Assembly (NCBI GenBank): GCA_026014515.1
Contig: JAOZIG010000210.1
Location: 1,671-11,317 of the forward strand
From: Candidatus Bathyarchaeota archaeon
Lineage (GTDB): Archaea; Thermoproteota; Bathyarchaeia; TCS64
Direction of reading: 5' to 3'
Length of the DNA: 9,647 nt
Shown here: one piece after another, positions 1-6,582 of the stretch
How positions within the stretch are numbered: position 1 is the first letter of the stretch
How the letters are laid out: every line of letters starts with the position of its first letter
Notes under the pieces: model-generated
Databases searched by the model: none
What the model was told of the DNA's origin: nothing
Seen by the model: only the letters and a program-made list of their open reading frames with translations
Position numbers and translations under genes: made by a program

Positions 1-2
1 AT

Positions 3-1082
3 CCAGACCTAGTAGTAGAGTTTGCCTTAACCAACCAGCAAGTAGGACTCATATCAAGCATACCAAGTCTAATCTCAGCCATACTCAGCATACCAATGGG
101 GCTACTGAGTGACAAGATCGGCGCAAAAAAGATGATAATTCTCAGTATTCTCGTAGCCTCAACAGGTGCCTTGATCGCTGGATTTGCGCAGAACCCCTTG
201 ATGCTGATTATCGCCGTAAGTCTACTCTACCTAAACACCACAATCTATCACCCAGCTAGCTACAGCTTCACCACATTTCTTTTCGAGCCAAGAGACAGAC
301 CAAAAGCACTTGGTGTTCAAGGAGCAGGTGGAACTCTTGGAATGGCCCTTGGACCCATCAGCATCTCTATCCTTGTCGGTTTACTCGGATTAGGCTGGAG
401 GAAAGCATACCTCGCGTGGATAATCCCACTAGCATTAGGCATCGTGAGTGTCTGGTACATCAAATACATCCCCACATCAGATGACGAGGACAATACCTCA
501 AAAGAGGCAGGGGTAACAGGCGCATCCACTATATGGACAAGAAGCCAAGTCATGTTCCTCACCTACAATGGGCTACGAAACATGGCCGCATACATGACCA
601 CTACATTCCTGAGCCTATGGCTTGTGAACTCAAGAGGCATGGACGTAACCCGAGCGGGACTCATATTTGGCGCAAGCAGCCTGATGGGTATCGTGGCTTC
701 TCCATGGGGGGGCATACTCGCCTCAAAATATGGTGAGAAAAGATGGACCACCATCACCGCTGTAATCAGCTACACAAGCTTCGCCCTAGCCTTCCTAATC
801 CCGGGAAACCTAGCATTCACGATATTCTACCTCGGATACGGGTTCTTCAACCTATTCAGCATGGCGGCAAACAGCGCCATCACGGCAAAACTCAGTCCAA
901 GCAAACAAAGAGGACTCGGATTTGCGCTATATTTCTTACCGGGAAGCATCATGGGTGCTGTTGGTCCGATGGTCGCGGCCTATATCGCTGACAGCTTAGG
1001 GATATACTCTGTATTCTTGGCGAGTATCGGTGTATTCGCTCTGGGTTGGACTGTATTTACAATCGGCGTAAAAGTCGATTAA
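3..1082 (+). CDS. MFS permease, 3' part (5' end outside window)
   Basis: Major facilitator superfamily transporter of the inner (only) membrane; substrate not identifiable. The reading frame is open from base 3, giving 359 visible residues, so roughly the first 40 residues with TM1 lie outside the window; the ATG at 96 is internal. Visible residues 1-31 read as the TM1-TM2 loop and TM2, followed directly by the MFS motif A form GLLSDKIGAKK. A 'GWRKAYL' segment typical of the TM5-TM6 region follows, then a charged central loop (around SDDEDNTSKEA), then a second motif-A-like GILASKYGEKRW in the C-terminal half. The half with 'SKQRGLGFALYF' resembles the same region of the MFS gene at 5171-6373, so the two are likely paralogues. 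It ends convergently with the DASS symporter gene, with a hairpin between them. Confidence 0.88.
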   Translation, partial: PDLVVEFALTNQQVGLISSIPSLISAILSIPMGLLSDKIGAKKMIILSILVASTGALIAGFAQNPLMLIIAVSLLYLNTTIYHPASYSFTTFLFEPRDRPKALGVQGAGGTLGMALGPISISILVGLLGLGWRKAYLAWIIPLALGIVSVWYIKYIPTSDDEDNTSKEAGVTGASTIWTRSQVMFLTYNGLRNMAAYMTTTFLSLWLVNSRGMDVTRAGLIFGASSLMGIVASPWGGILASKYGEKRWTTITAVISYTSFALAFLIPGNLAFTIFYLGYGFFNLFSMAANSAITAKLSPSKQRGLGFALYFLPGSIMGAVGPMVAAYIADSLGIYSVFLASIGVFALGWTVFTIGVKVD

Positions 1083-1092
1083 AACAACAAAG

Positions 1093-1106
1093 CCCCCAAA
1101 TGGGGG
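1093..1106. terminator. Convergent hairpin terminator candidate
   Basis: A perfect 5-bp GC stem, CCCCC-aaat-GGGGG, lies between the convergent MFS and DASS genes. Read on the minus strand it is followed by CTTTGTTGTTTTAA, a U-rich tail suited to ending the DASS transcript. On the plus strand a weaker T run (1112-1118) follows. Archaeal termination depends mainly on the U tract, so the hairpin's contribution is inferred. Confidence 0.5.
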
Positions 1107-1117
1107 AGATAGTTTTC

Positions 1118-2500
1118 TTAGATTAGGTATGGCCAGAGCAGATAAGCCATAATTATAGTCAAGATAGCTCCGGATATATCCAACAGGATACCCGCTTTGA
1201 TCATTTCAGGCATCGAGACCTTCCCAGTACTGTATGCTATCGCGTTTGGTGGTGTACCAACTGGAAGCATAAAGTCCAAGCTTGTACTGATGCCAACGGC
1301 TACTGCTAGGATGACAGGGCTGAAACCGATCTTCTGACCGAGACCTATCGCAATTGGTAGGAATATACCTGCGCTGGCTGTGTTGCTTGCAATGATGCTG
1401 ATGCCTAGACCTGATACGACTACTATGATTATTGCTAGTAGTGGTGAGCCTCCTGATGTGAGGCCCATCAACCAGTCGCTGATAACATTGACAAGTCCAG
1501 TGACCTCTAGTGCTGCACCGAGGCTCAAACCCCCGCCAATGAGCAATAGTGTTGACCATTTTCCGTTCTTAATATCCTGTTCCTCGATGAGATCAGTGAA
1601 ATAAAGCAAAATCAGGACCGTGGCAGCGACCATGCTGCTGCTATAACCGTGTCCACTCCACCCGATCACGTTTGCGATAGGGTCAGGTAGTTTTCCTGTA
1701 AGCCAAGCAAGCACCGCGAACGTGAATACTCCAAGAGTTAGTTTCTGTTTGTTTGATAACTCGCTTGGGGGACGCTCGATGGGTGGTATCTCCTTAACGT
1801 CTGTAGGGAATATCATGAACAATACTACCCAGATTACCAGTATCTGGAGAACCGCGATAGGGGCTCCGTAAACCATCCAGCCGAGGAAGCTGATATCATA
1901 ACCCACAGTGGTCTTGAGGCTTGCAGCCGCCATAGCGCAGGTTGTTGTTCCGACAAGAGTGCTTAGTCCGCCTGCTGTCGCGCTGTAAGCTATGGCTAGT
2001 ACCATTATTTTACTGAAGTTGCCCTGCTTATCTTTTACTTGGTCTGTGATTTTTAGGGCCATTGTGATGAGTAGAGCCGCTGATGCGCTGTTGCTTATCC
2101 ACATGCTCAGGAAGCCTGTGGCGAACATGACGGCGAGTACAATGCCTTTGGCGCCTGCCTTGACCTTTGATAGTATTAGGTATGCGAAGTATTCGTCTAG
2201 ATCATATTTTTCGACTGCCACTGCAAGCATAAAGCCACCTAGTAGCAGCATTACTGTGGTGTCAAAGAAGGGAACTAATGCAGCTTTGAATCCTTGAATC
2301 CCGAAAAAGGCTTGTAGTAACGGGATGAGTATGGCTGTCGCGGCTAGTGGTACTGCTTCAGTTACCCAGAGACCGCTGGCGTATACCAGTACCACCATGG
2401 CGTATCTTTGTTCAATGGTGAGGAAACTTGATGTCTGTGTGAAAGCGATAACCGCAAGTAGTGTTACCGCAGCTAGTGTAATTATTCGTTTTTTATCCAT
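1118..2500 (-). CDS. DASS/SLC13-family sodium:dicarboxylate (divalent anion) symporter
   Basis: A 460-residue membrane protein of the divalent anion:sodium symporter family, which imports succinate, malate, citrate or sulfate with Na+. Family landmarks in order: WVTEAVPLAATA (45-57), the first substrate/Na+ motif SNS (136-138, in ISNSASAALL), a GTTTC segment (184-188) where GTPPN is usual, the second motif SNT (372-374, in ASNTASAGIFLP), and the C-terminal signature SLDFMLPVGTPPN (407-419). Length is normal for prokaryotic members. The ATG start lies 6 bp after the TGA of the upstream 93-residue gene, with no clear Shine-Dalgarno site, so co-transcription and translational coupling are likely. 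The organic-acid versus sulfate choice cannot be read from the sequence; the SNS/SNT pair favours dicarboxylates. The GTTTC deviation is unusual. Confidence 0.92.
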   Translation of the reverse strand: MDKKRIITLAAVTLLAVIAFTQTSSFLTIEQRYAMVVLVYASGLWVTEAVPLAATAILIPLLQAFFGIQGFKAALVPFFDTTVMLLLGGFMLAVAVEKYDLDEYFAYLILSKVKAGAKGIVLAVMFATGFLSMWISNSASAALLITMALKITDQVKDKQGNFSKIMVLAIAYSATAGGLSTLVGTTTCAMAAASLKTTVGYDISFLGWMVYGAPIAVLQILVIWVVLFMIFPTDVKEIPPIERPPSELSNKQKLTLGVFTFAVLAWLTGKLPDPIANVIGWSGHGYSSSMVAATVLILLYFTDLIEEQDIKNGKWSTLLLIGGGLSLGAALEVTGLVNVISDWLMGLTSGGSPLLAIIIVVVSGLGISIIASNTASAGIFLPIAIGLGQKIGFSPVILAVAVGISTSLDFMLPVGTPPNAIAYSTGKVSMPEMIKAGILLDISGAILTIIMAYLLWPYLI

Positions 2501-2506
2501 TTAGGG

Positions 2507-2788
2507 TCACAGCTGCTTGAATGAGATAATATCCAGTTTCTCTTCTTCCGTCAACTCATCCAGCACCTTTTTGAGTTGGAACTTGTTCTCCAAGTCAACC
2601 ATCGTGTACATGACGGCTAGGCTTGGGTACCTTCTCTCGCTAGCTACAAGGAATGGAGGTATTGCAACAGTTGTTACGAAGTCTGCTGTGAATTTCTGTT
2701 CCTTGAGTTTTGAAGCGAATTTTGCTAGGACGTTGTTCTCGATTATGTCGCCCCTAATAATAATCTCGACTGTAATCTGTTTTGCCAA
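2507..2788 (-). CDS. Small protein with predicted ferredoxin-like fold, upstream of DASS gene
   Basis: Not recognised as a named family. The 93 residues alternate as strand (ITVEIIIRGD, 5-14), helix (ENNVLAKFASKLKEQK, 17-32), strand (TADFVTTVAI), strand (SLAVMYTMVD), helix (QLKKVLDELTEEEK) and strand (LDIISFKQ). This is the beta-alpha-beta-beta-alpha-beta order of a ferredoxin-like/ACT-like fold, read by eye. There is no signal peptide or membrane segment, so it should be cytosolic. It starts at TTG (2788), and AAGGTGA 6 bp upstream is a good archaeal Shine-Dalgarno match. A TATA-like TTTTTATC at 2839-2832 would give a leader of about 20 nt containing that site. It is the first gene of an operon with the DASS transporter, 6 bp downstream. 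A regulatory or partner role for that transporter is a guess from context. Confidence 0.75.
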   Translation of the reverse strand: MAKQITVEIIIRGDIIENNVLAKFASKLKEQKFTADFVTTVAIPPFLVASERRYPSLAVMYTMVDLENKFQLKKVLDELTEEEKLDIISFKQL

Positions 2789-2794
2789 CTTTAT

Positions 2795-2801
2795 TCACCT
2801 T
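2795..2801 (-). promoter_or_regulatory. Shine-Dalgarno site deciding the TTG start at 2788
   Basis: On the minus strand AAGGTGA precedes the TTG start by 6 bases and matches the anti-SD end of archaeal 16S rRNA (SD core GGAGGTGAT). It supports use of the rare TTG start for the 93-residue protein. It is one of only two clear SD sites found in the window. Confidence 0.6.
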
Positions 2802-2831
2802 TCTTGGAATCATGGTTCTTACATGGTTCAA

Positions 2832-2839
2832 GATAAAAA
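2832..2839 (-). promoter_or_regulatory. TATA-box candidate for the small protein-DASS operon
   Basis: TTTTTATC on the minus strand, centred about 47 bp before the TTG start. Initiation about 25 bp downstream would leave a leader of about 20 nt that contains the GGTGA ribosome site, so promoter and SD placement agree. It lies back-to-back with the plus-strand promoter at 2889-2896. Confidence 0.45.
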
Positions 2840-2888
2840 CTATTGCGCTTTTTCACCCTGTTTATGTCATTTTTTGCTACAGTTATGA

Positions 2889-2896
2889 CTATAAAC
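2889..2896 (+). promoter_or_regulatory. TATA box for the FMN-binding protein; leaderless start at 2918
   Basis: CTATAAAC centred 25 bp before the ATG at 2918. Archaeal transcription normally begins about 25 bp after the TATA centre, so the mRNA would begin at or within a base or two of the start codon. The TATA element lies inside the longer reading frame that opens at 2843, which argues against that upstream start. Confidence 0.6.
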
Positions 2897-2917
2897 TATG
2901 CTTACCATGAAACAAAT

Positions 2918-3391
2918 ATGAGCCCATTCAAACTTCCCAAGATGAACAGTAGCGAGATAGATGATCTTGTATCAAAACAGAATATGTGCAGGATAGCCTT
3001 CAACGGAGACGATTATCCATACCTAGCTCCATTCAGATATGTCAGAGTAGATGGTACCCTGTATTTCCACTTCACTGATTACGGTAAGAAGATGAGACTC
3101 ATCGAACAAGATGACAGAGCATGTGTCCAGATTGAAACCTATCAACCTGATCTGAGTCAATACAACTTCATCTCATATCGGGGGCACCTGAAAAAAGTCG
3201 AAAACGATAAAGAACGAGAAAAAGCCATCAAGTTATTCAGGGAAACAGGAAAAAACAGCATCTCAACGAATTTCCTCGCTGCCCATGGCTTCAATCCTGA
3301 AGATGGCTGGGATGCATTCGATGGTGATGACTTGGTGATCATTAAACTGGTTGATATTGTGGAAAATGTGGGGCTAAAATCCCCTGATTAG
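2918..3391 (+). CDS. Pyridoxamine 5'-phosphate oxidase-like FMN-binding protein
   Basis: A 157-residue cytosolic split-barrel flavin-binding protein of the PNPOx-like/NimA-like group; members bind FMN or F420 and reduce or oxidise small molecules. The characteristic N-terminal run is present: LPKMNSSEIDDLV (6-18), CRIAF (24-28), YPYLAPFRYV (33-42), then TLYFHFTDYGKKMRLI (47-62), the strand-loop-helix region that contacts the flavin phosphate. It continues with ACVQIE (68-73) and FISYRGHL (84-91). The frame is open back to 2843, but the extra 25 residues are hydrophobic, unlike the family, and cover the TATA box, so the ATG at 2918 is chosen. The stop codon overlaps the stop of the convergent amidohydrolase. 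The exact substrate, and FMN versus F420, cannot be told. Confidence 0.88.
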   Translation: MSPFKLPKMNSSEIDDLVSKQNMCRIAFNGDDYPYLAPFRYVRVDGTLYFHFTDYGKKMRLIEQDDRACVQIETYQPDLSQYNFISYRGHLKKVENDKEREKAIKLFRETGKNSISTNFLAAHGFNPEDGWDAFDGDDLVIIKLVDIVENVGLKSPD

Positions 3392-4965
3392 GACTCTGCC
3401 TTGTAGAGAATCTCGCCATTTACTAGAGTCATGTGGCATTTATGGTCTCTAATCTCCTCGATGGGTGCCTCTGATAGGTCGCCATCGAAGACAGTGATAT
3501 CCGCATACTTGCCTTTCTCTATACTGCCGATCTTCTCTTCTTGGAACCCAGCGTACGCAGAGTTCAACGTATAACACATGACAGCCTCTTCTAATGTGAT
3601 CCTGTTATCACGTATTGGGTGATTTACTGCGCTCCAGACACCATAAATTGGGTTGAAAGGCATTCCATCACTACCGAAAGCCAGCTTAATACCTTCATCT
3701 AGCATAGCCCGGTACTGGTTGCTCAAACGTTCTCGCTTGTCACCTAAACGTTGATTGTACATGCTTCCTGGACCACTCCATTCCCCGATGAAGTTTGGCT
3801 GCATGTCAGGAATGATCTCTAGCTGTTTGATGCGTTCAATTTGTTGTGCACTTGTAAGCTCACAGTGTTCTATCCTGTGCCTGTGGTTTTTCCTTGGTTG
3901 GCGCCTCAGTGCCTCCTGTATCGAGTCCAGTACGTATTCTACTGCTAGGTCACCTATCGCGTGGGTTGCTGTCTGCAGACCAGCCATGTGTGCTTTCGCG
4001 ATGTTTTCTGTTAGTACCTCTGGCTTCAGCAAGACAAGTCCTGATGTGTTTGGCTCGTCCTCGTATGGCTCGAATAGTGCTGCTGTTCTTGCTCCTAGGC
4101 TTCCGTCCATTAACTGTTTTACTGGTCCAATCTGAACAAGTTCTTCGCAGCATTCAGTCTCTGTTCCTTGATTGACAACGGATTCAACGGCGGCTACTCC
4201 CGGCATCACGTTTGCTCTTACCTTGAGTTTACCAAGCTTCTCCGCTTCACGGTATGCTCCTATCTCTAAGGTTCCTAGACCTGCATCATGTACGCCTGTA
4301 CATCCTAGACTCAAGGCATGATTACTTGCGATTTCAAGGCTCTCAACCATTGTCTCTGGACTAGCTTGTGGAACGTATGGCGCAACAAGGTGTCTACAGT
4401 CACGAAGGATACCCGTGTTTTCACCGAAATCATCCTTGTCTACATGACCGCCCTCAGTATCCTGAGTGTCTCTTGTTATACCCGCAGCCTCCATAGCCGC
4501 CGTGTTGATGCTTACAAGGTGTCCGCATACCCTGCTCAACATGACTGGGTTATTTGGTGCGATTGGGTCGAGGTCGTCTGCTGTGAGGTACCTGTTTTCG
4601 GGCCACTTAGACTCGTCCCATCCTAGTCCAACGATCCATGTACCGGGGGCTGCCTCCTCGGCGTGTTTCTTCACCTGTTTCAACGCCTCCTCCAGTGACT
4701 TTGTCTCGTGGAGTAGTACCATGGTTTTCATGGCTACTCCCATCCAGAGGAAGTGGCAGTGGCTGTCGATCAGTCCGGGCATTATTGTTTTGCCAGTGAT
4801 GTCGATTACCTCGGCGTCCGGTGGTATTTCTACTTGGTCGCGCTTGCCCACTTCCACGATGTACTCTTGATTTAGTATTACTACGCTGTCTTTGATTGGT
4901 GGGGCGCCTGTTCCGTCTATGAGGGTGCCTCCTACCAGTACCCGTGGGCAAGTTTCTGTGTTCAT
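3388..4965 (-). CDS. YtcJ-type metal-dependent amidohydrolase (amidohydrolase family 3)
   Basis: A 525-residue TIM-barrel hydrolase acting on C-N bonds of small acylated or cyclic compounds; family substrates vary and this one is unknown. Counting from the ATG at 4965, it has the N-terminal beta-sandwich part (VLVGGTLIDGTG) and the metal-binding HxH in GLIDSHCHF (H69, H71). The YtcJ hallmark SRVCGHLVSINTAA (H149) and PVKQLMDGSLGARTAALF (K283, the possible bridging lysine) follow. The remaining ligands and motifs are THAIGD (H335), HRIEHCEL (H367), FGSDGMPFNP (catalytic D433) and the closing IGSIEKGKYADITVFDGDL. All expected active-site residues are present. A TTG at 4995 would add 10 residues but sits inside the TATA box, so it is rejected. 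There is no signal peptide. Its stop codon overlaps the convergent flavoprotein gene. Confidence 0.93.
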   Translation of the reverse strand: MNTETCPRVLVGGTLIDGTGAPPIKDSVVILNQEYIVEVGKRDQVEIPPDAEVIDITGKTIMPGLIDSHCHFLWMGVAMKTMVLLHETKSLEEALKQVKKHAEEAAPGTWIVGLGWDESKWPENRYLTADDLDPIAPNNPVMLSRVCGHLVSINTAAMEAAGITRDTQDTEGGHVDKDDFGENTGILRDCRHLVAPYVPQASPETMVESLEIASNHALSLGCTGVHDAGLGTLEIGAYREAEKLGKLKVRANVMPGVAAVESVVNQGTETECCEELVQIGPVKQLMDGSLGARTAALFEPYEDEPNTSGLVLLKPEVLTENIAKAHMAGLQTATHAIGDLAVEYVLDSIQEALRRQPRKNHRHRIEHCELTSAQQIERIKQLEIIPDMQPNFIGEWSGPGSMYNQRLGDKRERLSNQYRAMLDEGIKLAFGSDGMPFNPIYGVWSAVNHPIRDNRITLEEAVMCYTLNSAYAGFQEEKIGSIEKGKYADITVFDGDLSEAPIEEIRDHKCHMTLVNGEILYKAES

Positions 4966-4993
4966 TTTGAACACGGTCTTTCCGCTGAAGTAC

Positions 4994-5001
4994 AATATAA
5001 A
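4994..5001 (-). promoter_or_regulatory. TATA box of the amidohydrolase gene
   Basis: TTTATATT on the minus strand, centred 32.5 bp before the ATG at 4965, predicting a leader of about 7-8 nt. The same octamer at the same spacing precedes the MFS gene at 5171-6373. No Shine-Dalgarno site lies between it and the start. Confidence 0.6.
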
Positions 5002-5014
5002 CCTATCATTTATC

Positions 5015-5029
5015 CGTAGTTTGGCTACG
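5015..5029. repeat. Short palindrome upstream of amidohydrolase promoter (operator candidate)
   Basis: CGTAG-tttgg-CTACG is a perfect 5-bp inverted repeat whose nearer arm lies 13 bp upstream of the TATA box at 4994-5001. A further copy of CGTAGTT occurs at 5066-5072. The position, just upstream of the TFB recognition region, suits an activator or regulator site. Short palindromes also occur by chance, so confidence is low. Confidence 0.3.
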
Positions 5030-5156
5030 ATTATGTCTGTTTTTATACTGTTTATTTGAAGTATTCGTAGTTAATATCTGTGTTTTCCTTACTTCATCTT
5101 GTTCTAGACTATGGAAAGCAGCTTCAACACGTTCCACTCTATGTTTTCAGTAGTAA

Positions 5157-5163
5157 CAAAAAC
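5157..5163 (-). terminator. U-tract after second MFS gene
   Basis: On the minus strand, within about 10 bases after the TAG stop of the MFS gene, the sequence reads CGTTTTTGTTAC. A short U tract like this is the usual archaeal termination signal. There is no strong hairpin. Confidence 0.3.
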
Positions 5164-5170
5164 GAGTGTA

Positions 5171-6373
5171 CTAAAGCGCCTTCTGTATTAACAAGATGGC
5201 TATCGCTAACATTACTAGGGCGAATGGGAAAATGTACCAGATCCCGGATATGTCTATTATTCTAGCCGAGACGAGAGGTGAGAACGCGCTCATCAAGCTA
5301 CTGCTGAAAAAGTACATTGTGTAGCCCTTGTTTCGTTTGCTTTGGGATGTAAATCTGGCTACAAGTGACATTACTGGCGCAGTGGAGCCAGAGTTAAACA
5401 AGCTGTACATTATGAAGAAAACCACCAATAGTCCAACAGAGGGAGACAATGAGACCGCTAATAATGATATTATTGCTCCTACCCACGCTACAGTGATCCA
5501 ACGTTTTTCCCCTATCTTGTCGCTCATTAATCCCCCCAAGGCGACTCCAAGAATGGCAATCGCGTTACTGACTCCAAAGAGGATGCTTGAGAGTGAGCTT
5601 GAGAGTCCTTTTTCAGCTGTTAGATATGTGGTGATAAACGTGGATACTCCTTGAAGCCCAATTGATCTGACTCCTAGGGCTGAAAGCGTCAAGATAAAAC
5701 CAATAGTGAGATAATCGGGTAGCCTTCCTTTGGGGGTTTCATCTGTTACCTCTTCTATTGTTTCTTGTTTCTGGGTAGGCATTCTGGTGGTTGCGATTGG
5801 TATCATTGATAACAAGATTGGCACAGCCAGTATCAGATACGCTAGACGCCAGTCATAGCTTCGCATCAGTAAACCTAGGAAAATGGGGCCAAGTGCTACG
5901 CCCAGTGATACTATGGATACATGGAAACCTACTGTTTTTCCTCTGTCCACGTTGCATTCGTCGCATGATTCGCTTACTATGCTTAGTGCTGGTGGGCAGA
6001 ATAGTCTACTTGCGAAATATAGTAGGAATAAATCAGCCATTAACATGTTGAAGCTGTTTGTCCTGCTCACAATGATGGATGATGCGCTTATCATTACTAG
6101 GCTCGCCATCATCACAGGCTTATCTCCAAATCGGTCTACTAGGAATCCACTGCTTAGGCTTCCAATCATGCTTGCTATGATGAAGACCGTGGAGAGCATT
6201 CCCGCTTGGATGGTGGTTAATCCGAACTCGCTTGTGAAGACAGGGATCAATGCAAGGTTCAGCATATCATAGACATGCGTGAACATGTGACTCAAGCTGA
6301 TTACGTTAAAACGTCTGTTACGAGTTATCTTTGTATAAAATGATAGATCAATATTTTTAGAGGTTTTTTGCAC
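5171..6373 (-). CDS. MFS permease
   Basis: A full-length 400-residue major facilitator superfamily transporter with about 12 hydrophobic segments; substrate unknown. Motif A appears in both halves: GFLVDRFGDKP (76-86) between TM2 and TM3, and GGLMSDKIGEKRW (280-292) between TM8 and TM9. YDWRLAYL (173-180) marks the TM5-TM6 region, and a hydrophilic central loop (MPTQKQETIEEVTDETPKG, 198-216) separates the halves. It starts with GTG at 6373, about 7 bases after the transcription start predicted from the TATA box at 6402-6409. There is no SD site. It resembles the partial MFS gene at the left edge, notably in the GEKRW motif and the following helices. It lies downstream of its own promoter and upstream of the amidohydrolase on the same strand, with about 205 bp between them, which suggests related function but separate transcripts. 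Confidence 0.92.
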   Translation of the reverse strand: MQKTSKNIDLSFYTKITRNRRFNVISLSHMFTHVYDMLNLALIPVFTSEFGLTTIQAGMLSTVFIIASMIGSLSSGFLVDRFGDKPVMMASLVMISASSIIVSRTNSFNMLMADLFLLYFASRLFCPPALSIVSESCDECNVDRGKTVGFHVSIVSLGVALGPIFLGLLMRSYDWRLAYLILAVPILLSMIPIATTRMPTQKQETIEEVTDETPKGRLPDYLTIGFILTLSALGVRSIGLQGVSTFITTYLTAEKGLSSSLSSILFGVSNAIAILGVALGGLMSDKIGEKRWITVAWVGAIISLLAVSLSPSVGLLVVFFIMYSLFNSGSTAPVMSLVARFTSQSKRNKGYTMYFFSSSLMSAFSPLVSARIIDISGIWYIFPFALVMLAIAILLIQKAL

Positions 6374-6401
6374 TTTTGCCTAAACCTGATTTAAAGGGCG
6401 T

Positions 6402-6409
6402 AATATAAA
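6402..6409 (-). promoter_or_regulatory. TATA box of second MFS gene
   Basis: TTTATATT on the minus strand, centred 32.5 bp before the GTG start at 6373, predicts a near-leaderless mRNA. One arm of the inverted repeat at 6407-6435 overlaps its upstream edge, so binding there would hinder TBP/TFB. Confidence 0.6.
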
Positions 6410-6435
6410 TCGTGTTTATTATGTTTCAACGATTT
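6407..6435. repeat. Inverted repeat overlapping the MFS promoter (operator candidate)
   Basis: AAATCGT (6407-6413) and ACGATTT (6429-6435) are perfect 7-bp inverted arms with a 15-bp spacer. One arm overlaps the TATA box of the MFS gene and the other lies upstream over the TFB-recognition side. The geometry, with arm centres about two helical turns (22 bp) apart, fits a dimeric repressor site. This is inference from the sequence only. Confidence 0.35.
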
Positions 6436-6475
6436 CCTACTCTGTGTGATGCGTAACTTGGTGAATTGGATTAGG

Positions 6476-6483
6476 TTTATTTA
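6476..6483 (+). promoter_or_regulatory. TATA box of tRNA-Arg
   Basis: TTTATTTA centred 25 bp before the first tRNA base (6505), the standard archaeal spacing, preceded by GATTAGG as a possible TFB-recognition region. Confidence 0.55.
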
Positions 6484-6504
6484 CGAGATATCTATATTGG
6501 TGGT

Positions 6505-6582
6505 GGGCTCGTGGTCTAGCTAGGATATGATTTGGGTTTGCGGAACCTGAGACCGTGGGTTCGAATCCCACCGAGCCCGCCA
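6505..6582 (+). tRNA. tRNA-Arg (anticodon GCG), encoded CCA
   Basis: A complete cloverleaf can be drawn by hand. The acceptor stem is GGGCTCG (6505-6511) paired with CGAGCCC (6572-6578). The D-stem is GTC/GAT. The anticodon stem is TGGGT/ACCTG around the 7-base loop TTGCGGA, giving anticodon GCG at 6540-6542. The T-arm is GTGGG-TTCGAAT-CCCAC. Discriminator G6579 is followed by an encoded CCA (6580-6582). The GCG anticodon reads CGC and, by wobble, CGT; C35 is a known arginine identity base. No intron is present. The outer arms resemble tRNA-Pro, but a Pro anticodon (NGG) would require shifting the 7-base loop and breaking the stem, so Arg is preferred. Confidence 0.93.

Noticed and set aside
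1206..1559. 117-codon minus-strand frame inside the DASS gene
   Set aside because: An out-of-frame shadow of a well-supported transporter, with Arg/His/Ser-rich non-protein-like composition.
2843..2917. Extended N-terminus of the flavoprotein (start at 2843)
   Set aside because: The added residues are unlike the family and cover the TATA box centred 25 bp before the ATG at 2918.
4966..4995. TTG start at 4995 for the amidohydrolase
   Set aside because: The codon overlaps the TATA box TTTATATT; the ATG at 4965 gives the family-typical N-terminus and the same spacing as the MFS promoter.
6505..6582. tRNA-Pro reading of the tRNA
   Set aside because: The outer arms resemble tRNA-Pro, but the 7-base loop TTGCGGA with U33 before G34 gives anticodon GCG (Arg); a CGG reading breaks the stem geometry.
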